From DATJGF01 sp035495315 (GTDB lineage: Bacteria; Verrucomicrobiota; Verrucomicrobiia; Limisphaerales; UBA8199), in NCBI GenBank assembly GCA_035495315.1, contig DATJGF010000187.1, positions 1 through 19,700 of the forward strand: a stretch of 19,700 nt of DNA, written 5' to 3'. Shown piece after piece: positions 14,801 through 19,700 of the stretch. Under the pieces are notes generated by a model. The model was not told the DNA's origin. It saw only the letters and a list, made by a program, of their open reading frames with translations, and ran no database searches. Each line of letters opens with the position of its first letter. The stretch's first letter is position 1. The translations under genes were made by a program, and so were the position numbers.

Positions 14801-15560
14801 TCCGCCGGCGTATCGTCGTTTCCCGGTAGTGGCCGAAGTTCACTCCGCTCGCCGTTCGCACCAGGGCCAGAATCTTCTGGTAATGGTCGCTCTCAGGCGC
14901 CGCCAGCGGGGGCGGTTCCTCGACGTGCGCCACATAAGGATGCCGGCCAATCCGCACCAACTCGCGCGCGATGCCGTCCGGTGGCAACACAAAATCCACG
15001 CATCCGCTCTGCACCGCGCTGACCGGCATCCCGCTGTACTTGGCCGATGCTTCGTCCTGGGCAAAAGTGATGCCGCCCGCCGCCTTGATCTCCGCCAAGC
15101 CTTGCGAGCCGTCTGAGCCCGTCCCCGAAAGCACGACGCCGATGGCGCGCGATTTCAGGTCCTCCGCCAGGGATTTGAATAGAATATCGACCGCCAAATG
15201 CGGCAAGCGCGCCTCGCCGCGCGGCGTGAGCTTAAGCACACCCTGCACGAGCGCCATGCTCTTATTGGGTGGAATGACGAATACGCAATTGGCACACATC
15301 GTCATCCCCTCCCTCGCCTCGGTGACCTTCATGCCCGTCGCTTTCGCGAGCAGATCAGTCAGTTTGCTCTCGTGTTTCGGGTCGAGATGCTGCACCAGCA
15401 AGAACGTCATCCCCGTGTTCGTCGGCAACTCCTTCAACAGCGCCGTGAGAGCTTCCAGCCCGCCCGCCGAAGCTCCGACGCCTACGATCGGGAAAAAACT
15501 GACATTTCCTGCGGAAACAGCACGAGTTTTTGCTTTTTGGCTGCTTCTTGGCATAGACAT
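11850..15560 (-). CDS. CheB-CheR-PAS-PAS-HisKA_3 histidine kinase fusion protein
   Basis: A 1236-residue cytosolic fusion. Residues 20-205 are a CheB methylesterase domain with catalytic S31 (GASAGG), H58 (VQHLD) and D150 (GTGSDGS). Residues 225-490 are a CheR methyltransferase domain with the SAM motif IWSAGCSTGEE (322-332) and NVLIY. A degenerate PAS-like region (520-635) leads to a heptad coiled coil (655-745, NEEL/STNEEL repeats). Two PAS domains follow (750-850 and 860-975, ending LHDITERR). The kinase is NarL-type: HisKA_3 with H1036 in LGQELHDDLAQ, N1147 and DDGRG (1174-1178). There is no receiver or chemoreceptor gene nearby, so it likely signals to a NarL-type regulator rather than to a flagellar motor. 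The ATG at 15560 was chosen; M3 is an alternative. The STAS gene precedes it by 141 bases. Confidence 0.94.
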   Translation of the reverse strand: MSMPRSSQKAKTRAVSAGNVSFFPIVGVGASAGGLEALTALLKELPTNTGMTFLLVQHLDPKHESKLTDLLAKATGMKVTEAREGMTMCANCVFVIPPNKSMALVQGVLKLTPRGEARLPHLAVDILFKSLAEDLKSRAIGVVLSGTGSDGSQGLAEIKAAGGITFAQDEASAKYSGMPVSAVQSGCVDFVLPPDGIARELVRIGRHPYVAHVEEPPPLAAPESDHYQKILALVRTASGVNFGHYRETTIRRRILRRMAVHSHTDLAEYASYLEKNRPESHALYENLLITVTSFFRDPAVFEALQREVFPALMRKKPDTIRIWSAGCSTGEETYSLAIALLEFLEDKPQRPTVQIFGTDIADSRSIEKARVGLYLEAIEREVSPERLRRFFTKETGGYRVRKSVRELCVFAKQNVMADPPFSRLDLISCRNVLIYLTPVAQRRVIETFHYALIPGGFLVLGESETVGEHTELFGVVDKKQKIYSRKTTAGLPYLHAVADPQVGKATLAPPPRQDAAGPAEFQREADRLALGRYAPVGVLINDNLDILQFRGRTDAYLSPPVGEAKLNLLRMARETLALELGTAIREARTQKTTARREAVRLQDGRQTREINIEVTPVKLPSSSETCFLVLFEEATAPPRGAPATLAPQTSAAPPEEKDREIAQLRRDLVAAKDYLQSVIEQQDAANEELKSASEEILSSNQELQSTNEELETSKEELESANEELTTLNEELRNRNTEVNALNNDLGNVLSSVQMPVIVVATDLRIRRFNTPAGKICNLIPVDVGRAIGDLRLNVAVPELQRLLADVISEVVIREREVQDGEGHWYMLRIQPYRTADHRIEGAVMVLVNIDGIKHAEEARGHLAAIVDSTSDAIFSQTLDDIVTSWNRAAEKLFGYKAAEMIGQSVLRLYSPDLVKEERRIVTQLKAGQSIPNLDTVRIKKNGEPVPVCATLSPVKDSTGKIIQVSVILHDITERRKIEERMLQLNEELEEKVATRTAELASSVESLKAETVARKHLAEDVTLISERERQRLGQELHDDLAQELTGIACLAQSLALAASKKSAPLAKEAARLANMLRGSAEKTFTLARGFYPAELQRHGLASALVELASTAKELFRLPCRLRIQPRVPELPLENAVQLYRIAQETVHNAAKHAKAKQIVIGLAHTDGQVVLTVKDDGRGLRKDFAKSQGMGQKIMRHRAETIGATLDIRNHPKGGVIMTCTLPAPARTLSAHRRVSR

Positions 15561-15586
15561 TCACGCTTCACCCGCGAAGCCTAATC

Positions 15587-15605
15587 GCTTCTGTCCACCA
15601 GAAGC
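15587..15605. other. Small hairpin between STAS and CheB-CheR genes
   Basis: GCTTCTG and CAGAAGC form a perfect seven-base stem with a five-base loop, 27 bases upstream of the fusion-gene start. With no T-run it is not a clear terminator; it may affect expression of the downstream gene or be chance. Confidence 0.35.
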
Positions 15606-15701
15606 AAGACAAGAGACAAAAAGCGGGGCGTTTGCTAGGCGTGCCCCGTCAACCGGATACGGATCCTTCTCCCTCCGGGTGGGTGTCAGGATGCGCGTGT
15701 G

Positions 15702-16160
15702 TCAAATCAAGGTTTTGACGATTTCAAATATTTGTCCGGCACGCGTCAGGTCGAGCACTTGCTGCACGCGCGAAGTGGGGTTTAGAAGGCGAACGACTCC
15801 ATTCCGATCGAGGGTGAGGTTGCGGATGGCGATCAACGAACCCAGTCCGGCGCAATCCATCGAAGTTGTCCGAGAAAGATCGATTTCGATGACCGTGTGT
15901 CCATTCAAGGCGGCGCGAACCCGCTTCCGAAACCGTCGGCAATGTGTAGCGGTCAGTTGGGCCATTCCGACAACCCTTAAGACCTCTTCGCCGTCTCCGG
16001 AGTCGTCCACCAAGCGGCGAGACGCAGGCGACCGTCCGGCGCTGAGTCCGCGGGTGGAGACGTCCTCATCGACCAGCCGGATTCGATTGGACGACTTGGA
16101 CTGGTCTTGAGCCGGCGCGCTGATCGGCTCTGCCGTTTGGAGGATTTGGGCATTGTTCAC
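15702..16160 (-). CDS. STAS-domain protein (anti-sigma-factor antagonist type)
   Basis: A 152-residue protein with about 57 variable, charged N-terminal residues followed by a STAS domain (58-150). STAS proteins of this kind (SpoIIAA/RsbV) bind anti-sigma factors and are switched off by serine phosphorylation. The signature here is IEIDLSRTTSMDCAGLGSLI: C103 stands where the phosphorylated serine normally follows the aspartate (DS[SA]G). The protein may therefore not be phosphorylated in the usual way, or may serve a different partner. The start is a GTG at 16160 with GGAAGG eight bases before it; no in-frame ATG fits. A copy of the repeated promoter-like element lies 40-64 bases upstream. 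The CheB-CheR kinase gene follows on the same strand, but no anti-sigma kinase is in view. Confidence 0.88.
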   Translation of the reverse strand: MNNAQILQTAEPISAPAQDQSKSSNRIRLVDEDVSTRGLSAGRSPASRRLVDDSGDGEEVLRVVGMAQLTATHCRRFRKRVRAALNGHTVIEIDLSRTTSMDCAGLGSLIAIRNLTLDRNGVVRLLNPTSRVQQVLDLTRAGQIFEIVKTLI

Positions 16161-16199
16161 GGCATAACCTTCCGCCGAGAACCCCTGCGCGCGCTATGA

Positions 16200-16224
16200 G
16201 GGGGTTACCCGTGGGCTGTTTCCC
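16200..16224 (-). promoter_or_regulatory. Repeated promoter-like element, copy h (upstream of STAS gene)
   Basis: The + strand reads GGGGGTTACCCG, then TGGGCTGTTTCCC. On the minus strand it continues into CATAGCGCGCGC, similar to CATAGCACGCAC beside the copy at 18912. It lies 40 bases upstream of the STAS start. Confidence 0.55.
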
Positions 16225-16281
16225 TCCGGCTGTTTCGTGACCCAGTGACCTTTCGGCCACGCACCTAGCTGATTGAACTGA

Positions 16282-16311
16282 CCCTGCGACCGATTTGAAC
16301 CGGTCGCAGGG
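16282..16311. terminator. Strong intergenic hairpin, possible terminator
   Basis: CCCTGCGACCG and CGGTCGCAGGG form a perfect 11-base stem with an eight-base loop. It lies between the radical SAM stop (16466) and the STAS promoter region, where a terminator for the minus-strand radical SAM transcript would be expected. The tail on that strand is not T-rich; on the + strand it is followed by TTTGCTT. Confidence 0.5.
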
Positions 16312-16465
16312 TTTGCTTCGGCGAGTCAAAACGAGCGTGGCTACAGAAAGCCGACGCAGAGAACGTTTGCTCGGTTGCCGGAGTTCCTTGGCGAACGAGG
16401 ATGCAGGAGTGGCCTAAATGTGTTGAGTTTGATTTCAAGCTGCAAAGTGCAGGGATCCTCCGCTC

Positions 16466-17536
16466 TCATGCGCTGGCCAGGGTCCGTTTCCGAAGAACCC
16501 GCTGGTTAGCGGTTCGTAAGTGATCGGCGATACCGACTCGGCTGGGAGCACAGCCTGCCGCTTCAATCGCCGACAGAACCCGTTCCTCGTTCATGATGAT
16601 GCGGTCCCGTTTATAGATCGGATAATCCGCCCGCACTGCATCGGGTGTGAGATTGATGGTCGCCAGATTCGCGCCCGCGTTGAACGCGCGCACGTAGCCG
16701 TGCTCCGACAAGAGGCGCATGGCACTGACCGCCGGGATGATCCAATGCGGCGCGCGCAATCGCATCCAAGCCACGCAATTCAGCGTTTGCTCGATATTCC
16801 CATTGGGCGCAACCGCAAATGGTGTTTGCTCGCCCGCCACAAAGGGACTGACACTGCACCCGGCCAGCGGGAGTAAAGTCAGGAGGTTCAACGTTTGCTC
16901 GACTTGCGCCTCCGTCTGTCCGGGGAGCCCGACGATCAGACCCGACGAGACTTTCCAGCCCTTGCCCGCCAGGTAGCAAATCGCCGCGACGCGTTCGGCC
17001 ATCGTCCCCGGAGCGGCAATGAAATCGTAATGTTCGCTATTGCCGGTCTCGATTTTCATCATGTAGTAATCAGCGCCCGCATCGCGGAGCCGGTCGTACT
17101 CGCGCGGCGAAAGAGTGCCCAGGCAAAGGGTGATGCCCAAATCGGTCCGGCGACGCAACTCGCGCACCAGCGGCAACACGACCTCGCTCACTGCGACCTG
17201 GTCTTCGCCGGCTTGGATATCAACGTCGGTAATCGCAGCGGGTCGATGGTGAATGATCAACTCGGCGAGTTCGTCCGCGGCCAGCCGGTAGCGCTTCAGT
17301 TCGCGATTATCGCGGCGCATCGCGCAGTAACGGCAATTCTCGCGGCAGTGGCTGGATACCTCGACGACGCCACGCACAAAGACGCGGCGGCCGAACACTT
17401 CATCTCGGGCCGCGCGTGCCTGCTCGTGCAAGGAGGGCAGCGTAGTATCCAATGTGACTGCCCGCGCAGGAATTGAGCCTTGCTCTGCGGCCGCTACGGT
17501 TTGTGCATTCCGGCCAAATGAAACGGAAAGGGACAT
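16466..17536 (-). CDS. Radical SAM protein, HydE/BioB-like
   Basis: A 356-residue radical S-adenosylmethionine enzyme. The iron-sulfur binding motif CX3CX2C is at C64, C68 and C71 (SSHCRENCRYCAMRRDNREL), followed by IQAGEDQ, the YMMKIETGNSEHY strand and GLIVGLPGQT. These blocks and the length resemble HydE, PylB and related BioB-like enzymes (about 350 residues) more than biotin synthase itself. True HydE helps build the [FeFe]-hydrogenase H-cluster together with HydF and HydG; neither is present, so that job is not shown. The ATG at 17536 is preceded by a distant AAAGG. A small unknown gene ends 21 bases upstream, and both may share the promoter-like element at 17743-17766. Confidence 0.85.
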   Translation of the reverse strand: MSLSVSFGRNAQTVAAAEQGSIPARAVTLDTTLPSLHEQARAARDEVFGRRVFVRGVVEVSSHCRENCRYCAMRRDNRELKRYRLAADELAELIIHHRPAAITDVDIQAGEDQVAVSEVVLPLVRELRRRTDLGITLCLGTLSPREYDRLRDAGADYYMMKIETGNSEHYDFIAAPGTMAERVAAICYLAGKGWKVSSGLIVGLPGQTEAQVEQTLNLLTLLPLAGCSVSPFVAGEQTPFAVAPNGNIEQTLNCVAWMRLRAPHWIIPAVSAMRLLSEHGYVRAFNAGANLATINLTPDAVRADYPIYKRDRIIMNEERVLSAIEAAGCAPSRVGIADHLRTANQRVLRKRTLASA

Positions 17537-17557
17537 CTACGGTTTTGTTCGCGACCT

Positions 17558-17716
17558 TTAAGAGATCGGAAGAGCGCGGTATTCTTGAAACACAAGCAGA
17601 CGAACCGTGGCGGCAAGCCGGATAAATCCTCTCGCCCGACGCTTGCCGCAGGCGCGGTAACCGCTCTCGATCAGATCAGCGAACGTCAGTGGCTTCATTG
17701 TTTGATTGGTCTTCAT
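17558..17716 (-). CDS. Small hypothetical protein, 52 residues
   Basis: Read on the minus strand from the ATG at 17716: MKTNQTMKPLTFADLIESGY, RACGKRRARGFIRLAATVRL, LVFQEYRALPIS. It is basic, with an amphipathic N-terminal helix and the block CGKRRARGFIRLA. An alternative start is the inner ATG (MKPLTFADL). I know no function for it. It lies just upstream of the radical SAM gene and just downstream of a copy of the promoter-like element, which supports a real gene. The last codons overlap a 14-base match to sequencing-adapter sequence, so the C-terminus may be artefactual. Confidence 0.55.
   Translation of the reverse strand: MKTNQTMKPLTFADLIESGYRACGKRRARGFIRLAATVRLLVFQEYRALPIS
17563..17576. 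other. 14-base match to Illumina adapter start
   Basis: The bases AGATCGGAAGAGCG equal the beginning of common Illumina adapters, from memory of those sequences. A chance match is unlikely in a window this size. It may mark adapter carry-over or an assembly join. Confidence 0.45.
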
Positions 17717-17742
17717 GACATGAGAATAAGACGGGCCATCGC

Positions 17743-17766
17743 TTCACCGCTATCGGGGATTCCCCC
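17743..17766 (-). promoter_or_regulatory. Repeated promoter-like element, copy f (upstream of small ORF)
   Basis: The + strand reads TTCACC, GCTATC, then GGGGATTCCCCC. The spacer is slightly longer than in the other copies. It lies 27 bases upstream of the small ORF start at 17716. A weaker member of the set. Confidence 0.45.
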
Positions 17767-17846
17767 GAACCGTGGTATTATGAACCTTGGCAGATGCAGT
17801 GACGGAGTAACAGATGGCCAACTGGATTCTCAATTGGGGATTGAAT

Positions 17847-18353
17847 TCATCGCTGCCGTAAACCACTGGCTGACGGCTGGCTTCGCCAGACGGGCATCGG
17901 CTCGCTCTGCTCGCGGGCACTGTCGGCCGCACGAAACACTTCTTTCACGGTTGCCAACAGCTCGTCCATGGTAAAAGGCTTGAGCAGCATCGCGGCCAGC
18001 TGAAGTGAGGAATTCCAGTTCATCGCCTCCGTCGGGATGGTGCCCGATGCCAACACCACCGGGAGCGTCATGTGCGCCGAACGCAGCTTCTTGACCAACT
18101 CAACCCCCGAAACCTTCGGCATGTTGTTGTCGGTGATCAGAAGGTCGTAGCCGTTGGCCTGAAGAGCTTCCCAGGCCGCTGCACCATCTTCGGCGGTTTC
18201 CGTTTCATAGCCGAAGCTACTGAGCATTTCGGCGTTAACCTGGCGGAGGACCTCGTCGTCATCGACCACCAGGATCCGCTTGGGCGCGTTCCTCTGGCAG
18301 CGAGCTTCTGAGCCGGCTAACTCTACACCGTGCGCGGTTCTGTTACCCTTCAT
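17847..18353 (-). CDS. Single-domain response regulator (CheY-like receiver)
   Basis: A receiver-only protein with no output domain. From the ATG at 18353 it has 168 residues: a short polar leader, then the receiver (PKRILVVDDDEVLRQVN) with phospho-acceptor D in LLITDNNMPKVSG, an ASGT switch strand and K in AMLLKPFTMDELL. A tail of about 20 polar residues ends the protein. A longer start at 18383 (178 residues) is possible. I prefer 18353 because the promoter-like element ends only 13 bases before 18383, and neither start has a clear ribosome-binding site. It may act as a phosphate shuttle for one of the kinases in this window, or by binding a partner protein. No adjacent kinase pairs with it. 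Confidence 0.85.
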   Translation of the reverse strand: MKGNRTAHGVELAGSEARCQRNAPKRILVVDDDEVLRQVNAEMLSSFGYETETAEDGAAAWEALQANGYDLLITDNNMPKVSGVELVKKLRSAHMTLPVVLASGTIPTEAMNWNSSLQLAAMLLKPFTMDELLATVKEVFRAADSAREQSEPMPVWRSQPSASGLRQR

Positions 18354-18395
18354 AACACGGATGATCATAAGCTGGGAAACCATCCGTGCCAGCTG

Positions 18396-18419
18396 GGGGT
18401 TAACCTTGGGGTATTTCCC
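18396..18419 (-). promoter_or_regulatory. Repeated promoter-like element, copy b (upstream of single receiver)
   Basis: The + strand reads GGGGTTAACC, TT, then GGGGTATTTCCC. Toward the gene it continues on the minus strand into AGCTTATGATCA and TTATGAAGG, closely matching AGCTTATTATCA and CTATGGAAG beside the copy at 18912-18936. Confidence 0.6.
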
Positions 18420-18911
18420 TTACTTTGAGATTCTTTAAGCCCAGCCGACGACACGGCGGGGCGGATGGTGCCTACGCGACGGATTAAAAAATCCCGACAA
18501 CGTATATTGGCACAGGGACACTTTCCAGTGACGCCGTAATTCCAAGATTACGATCGATCTGCGCGAAAAGCAGGTGTGGTCCCGGGGGCAACGAAGAACG
18601 AGGCGACAGCGTTCGTGACTTTAGCGGGCCGTTCGGCGGCGAGCGGCGCGAAGGATCCGTTCAACTGTTCCGCGACGGCTCGCGCCTCTGTCAGGAGGAG
18701 CTTGGCCTGCTCAATAATTTTCGTGCGTTCTGCCCGGCAGGGCAATGACCCCGAGAGTGGAATAGTTGATTACCTCGTTATCCATTATTAGCGTGTGATG
18801 GAACGGGTGGTTCCCATCGAGCTTGTGCACTGGCTGGCTTTCCAGCTTGCCTGGTTGAGGTGTCTTCCATAGCGCGCTGATAATAAGCTCGGGACCCGTG
18901 CGTGCTATGGC
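18420..18911 (-). other. Gene-poor stretch, probably a decayed duplicate
   Basis: No gene can be supported here. The minus strand holds a 65-codon frame from TTG at 18745 to 18548 (KIIEQAKLLLTEARAVAEQL in its middle) and a 30-codon frame starting at the ATG after copy c (MEDTSTRQAGKPASAQARW). Neither has a ribosome-binding site or a known domain. At 18484-18498 the minus strand reads TGTCGGGATTTTTTA, the same as the right half of the terminator at 19006-19030. The flanks of copies b and c also match at several points. The stretch looks like the relic of a gene unit whose promoter (copy c) survives. Confidence 0.4.
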
Positions 18912-18936
18912 GGTATTCACCTTAGGGTGTTTCCCC
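18912..18936 (-). promoter_or_regulatory. Repeated promoter-like element, copy c
   Basis: The + strand reads GGTATTCACC, TT, then AGGGTGTTTCCCC. It has no convincing gene downstream on the minus strand; the first ATG opens only 30 codons. Its downstream flank matches that of copy b. Confidence 0.55.
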
Positions 18937-19005
18937 TATCCAGAATTCTTTTCATAAAACCAGCGCGGGTCGGGAGAGGCCACGGGCTGGACTGGGAGTG
19001 CGAGG

Positions 19006-19030
19006 GAGAAAATCCCGACACCGTGTCGGG
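19006..19030 (-). terminator. Rho-independent terminator of NarL-type regulator
   Basis: On the minus strand CCCGACAC, G, GTGTCGGG is followed at once by ATTTTCTC. The stem directly abuts the TAG stop of the regulator at 19031. Stem, small loop and short T-run fit an intrinsic terminator. Confidence 0.65.
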
Positions 19031-19699
19031 CTAGAGGATGGTTACATCGACATCGCTCTCGATGATTCCCGCATGGATGGCGTAGCGAGTGAGGCCTGCG
19101 GTGTCGTGAATGTTCAGCTTCTCCATCAGAGACTGCCGATGTTTGTCGACCGTTTTGAAGCTCACGCCCAGCTCCGCGGCGATTTGTTTGTTGGGCTTGC
19201 CTTCGGCAATTAATTGGAGCACCTCGACCTGCCGCGAGCTCAGGCGGTTGTTATTCCCCTTGGAATTCCCCCCGCGACCCGGCAACTTCTGAGAACGTTT
19301 ATGAACGCGTTTGGCGAGAGAGGGGCCGTAAAATGTTCTTCCTTTTGAGACTTCGCGAATCGCCGCGGCCAGCACGTGTGAGGAGCTTTGCTTGAGCAGA
19401 AATCCCGCTGCGCCGAGCACAGCCACCTGCTCGACGTAGGCATCATCACTGTGGGCGGAGAGAATGAGCACCCTGGTGTCGGGAAAGTCTTTGCGAATTT
19501 GGCGGGTGGCCTCCAGCCCATTGAGCAGTGGCATCGCGATGTCCATCACCACCACGGCGGGGCGAAGTTTCCGGGTGAGTTGCACGGCCTGACGGCCGGT
19601 TTCGGCTTCGCCGACCACTTGGATATCGTTTTCGTGTTCCAATAACGACCGAAAACCCTCTCGAACGATCTGGTGATCTTCCGCCAGCAGCACAGTAAT
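19031..19699 (-). CDS. NarL/FixJ-type response regulator, 5' end cut by window edge
   Basis: The frame runs to the window edge and begins ITVLLAEDHQIVREGFRSLL, so only the first few residues are missing; the internal GTG at 19693 is not the true start. The receiver has the phospho-acceptor D in VVVMDIAMPLLNG and K in GFLLKQSS. The LuxR helix-turn-helix is LSSRQVEVLQLIAEGKPNKQ, then SFKTVDKHRQSLMEKLNI. It is closely similar to the regulators at 2086-2772 and 5435-6166, including the KTVxKHRQ recognition helix and the final TRYAI segment, so these probably recognise related sites. It ends at a clear terminator. Its partner kinase is outside the window or is one of those described here. Confidence 0.94.
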   Translation of the reverse strand: MTVLLAEDHQIVREGFRSLLEHENDIQVVGEAETGRQAVQLTRKLRPAVVVMDIAMPLLNGLEATRQIRKDFPDTRVLILSAHSDDAYVEQVAVLGAAGFLLKQSSSHVLAAAIREVSKGRTFYGPSLAKRVHKRSQKLPGRGGNSKGNNNRLSSRQVEVLQLIAEGKPNKQIAAELGVSFKTVDKHRQSLMEKLNIHDTAGLTRYAIHAGIIESDVDVTIL

Positions 19700-19700
19700 T

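Noticed and set aside
14971..16110. 379-codon plus-strand frame opposite the CheB and STAS genes
   Set aside because: Antisense shadow of two well-supported genes; no domain, low-complexity composition.
17585..17974. 129-codon plus-strand frame
   Set aside because: Overlaps the small minus-strand ORF, a promoter-like element and the end of the receiver gene; no domain and no ribosome-binding site.
18548..18745. 65-codon minus-strand frame as a real gene
   Set aside because: TTG start, no ribosome-binding sequence and no known family; kept only as part of the gene-poor stretch.

Overview
This GC-rich window is dominated by two-component signalling genes. Their style suggests a free-living soil or sediment bacterium with a Gram-negative envelope, most likely Verrucomicrobiota of the Pedosphaera/Limisphaerales type. 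That is an inference from gene style: many PAS kinases and NarL-type regulators, small stress membrane proteins, and a collagen-like OmpA lipoprotein. There is no rRNA or marker gene to prove it. Nearly every gene lies on the minus strand. The exception is the NtrC-type activator at the left edge, whose N-terminus is cut off.

Layout. 2-1267 (+): sigma-54 activator. 1391-5325 (-): a four-gene operon read right to left, consisting of a three-PAS histidine kinase, an Rcp1-type receiver protein and two NarL-type regulators. 5435-6937 (-): a diverged duplicate of this operon, with an Rcp1-type receiver, a NarL-type regulator and only a scar of the kinase. 7281-11171 (-): envelope and stress genes, namely an MCE (MlaD-like) protein, an MlaE-like permease, three small membrane proteins (GlsB/YeaQ, DUF3185 and Lmo0937 types) and a collagen-like OmpA lipoprotein. 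11620-11837 (+): an IS66 transposase remnant. 11850-16160 (-): a STAS protein followed by a 1236-residue CheB-CheR-PAS-kinase fusion. 16466-17716 (-): a HydE/BioB-like radical SAM enzyme preceded by a small unknown protein. 17847-18353 (-): a single-domain receiver. 18354-19030: a gene-poor stretch. 19031-19699 (-): another NarL-type regulator, cut by the right edge.

The most interesting feature is non-coding. A motif of about 24-28 bp recurs at least eight times upstream of minus-strand genes. Read on the + strand it is roughly GGGGTTNACC, a short spacer, then GGGGTNTTTCCCC. It precedes the PAS kinase, the kinase remnant, the GlsB-like gene, the collagen lipoprotein (distantly), the STAS gene, the small unknown ORF, the single receiver and the gene-poor block. 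Two copies (6945-7000 and 11438-11493) are 52/56 identical. It looks like a shared promoter or operator joining the signalling genes and the envelope-stress genes into one regulon, perhaps controlled by one of the regulators encoded here.

The kinase-regulator operon was duplicated. In the second copy most of the kinase was then deleted, joining the second PAS domain to the last eight codons of the gene while keeping the downstream start signals. The window therefore shows a signalling island being shuffled by duplication and decay.
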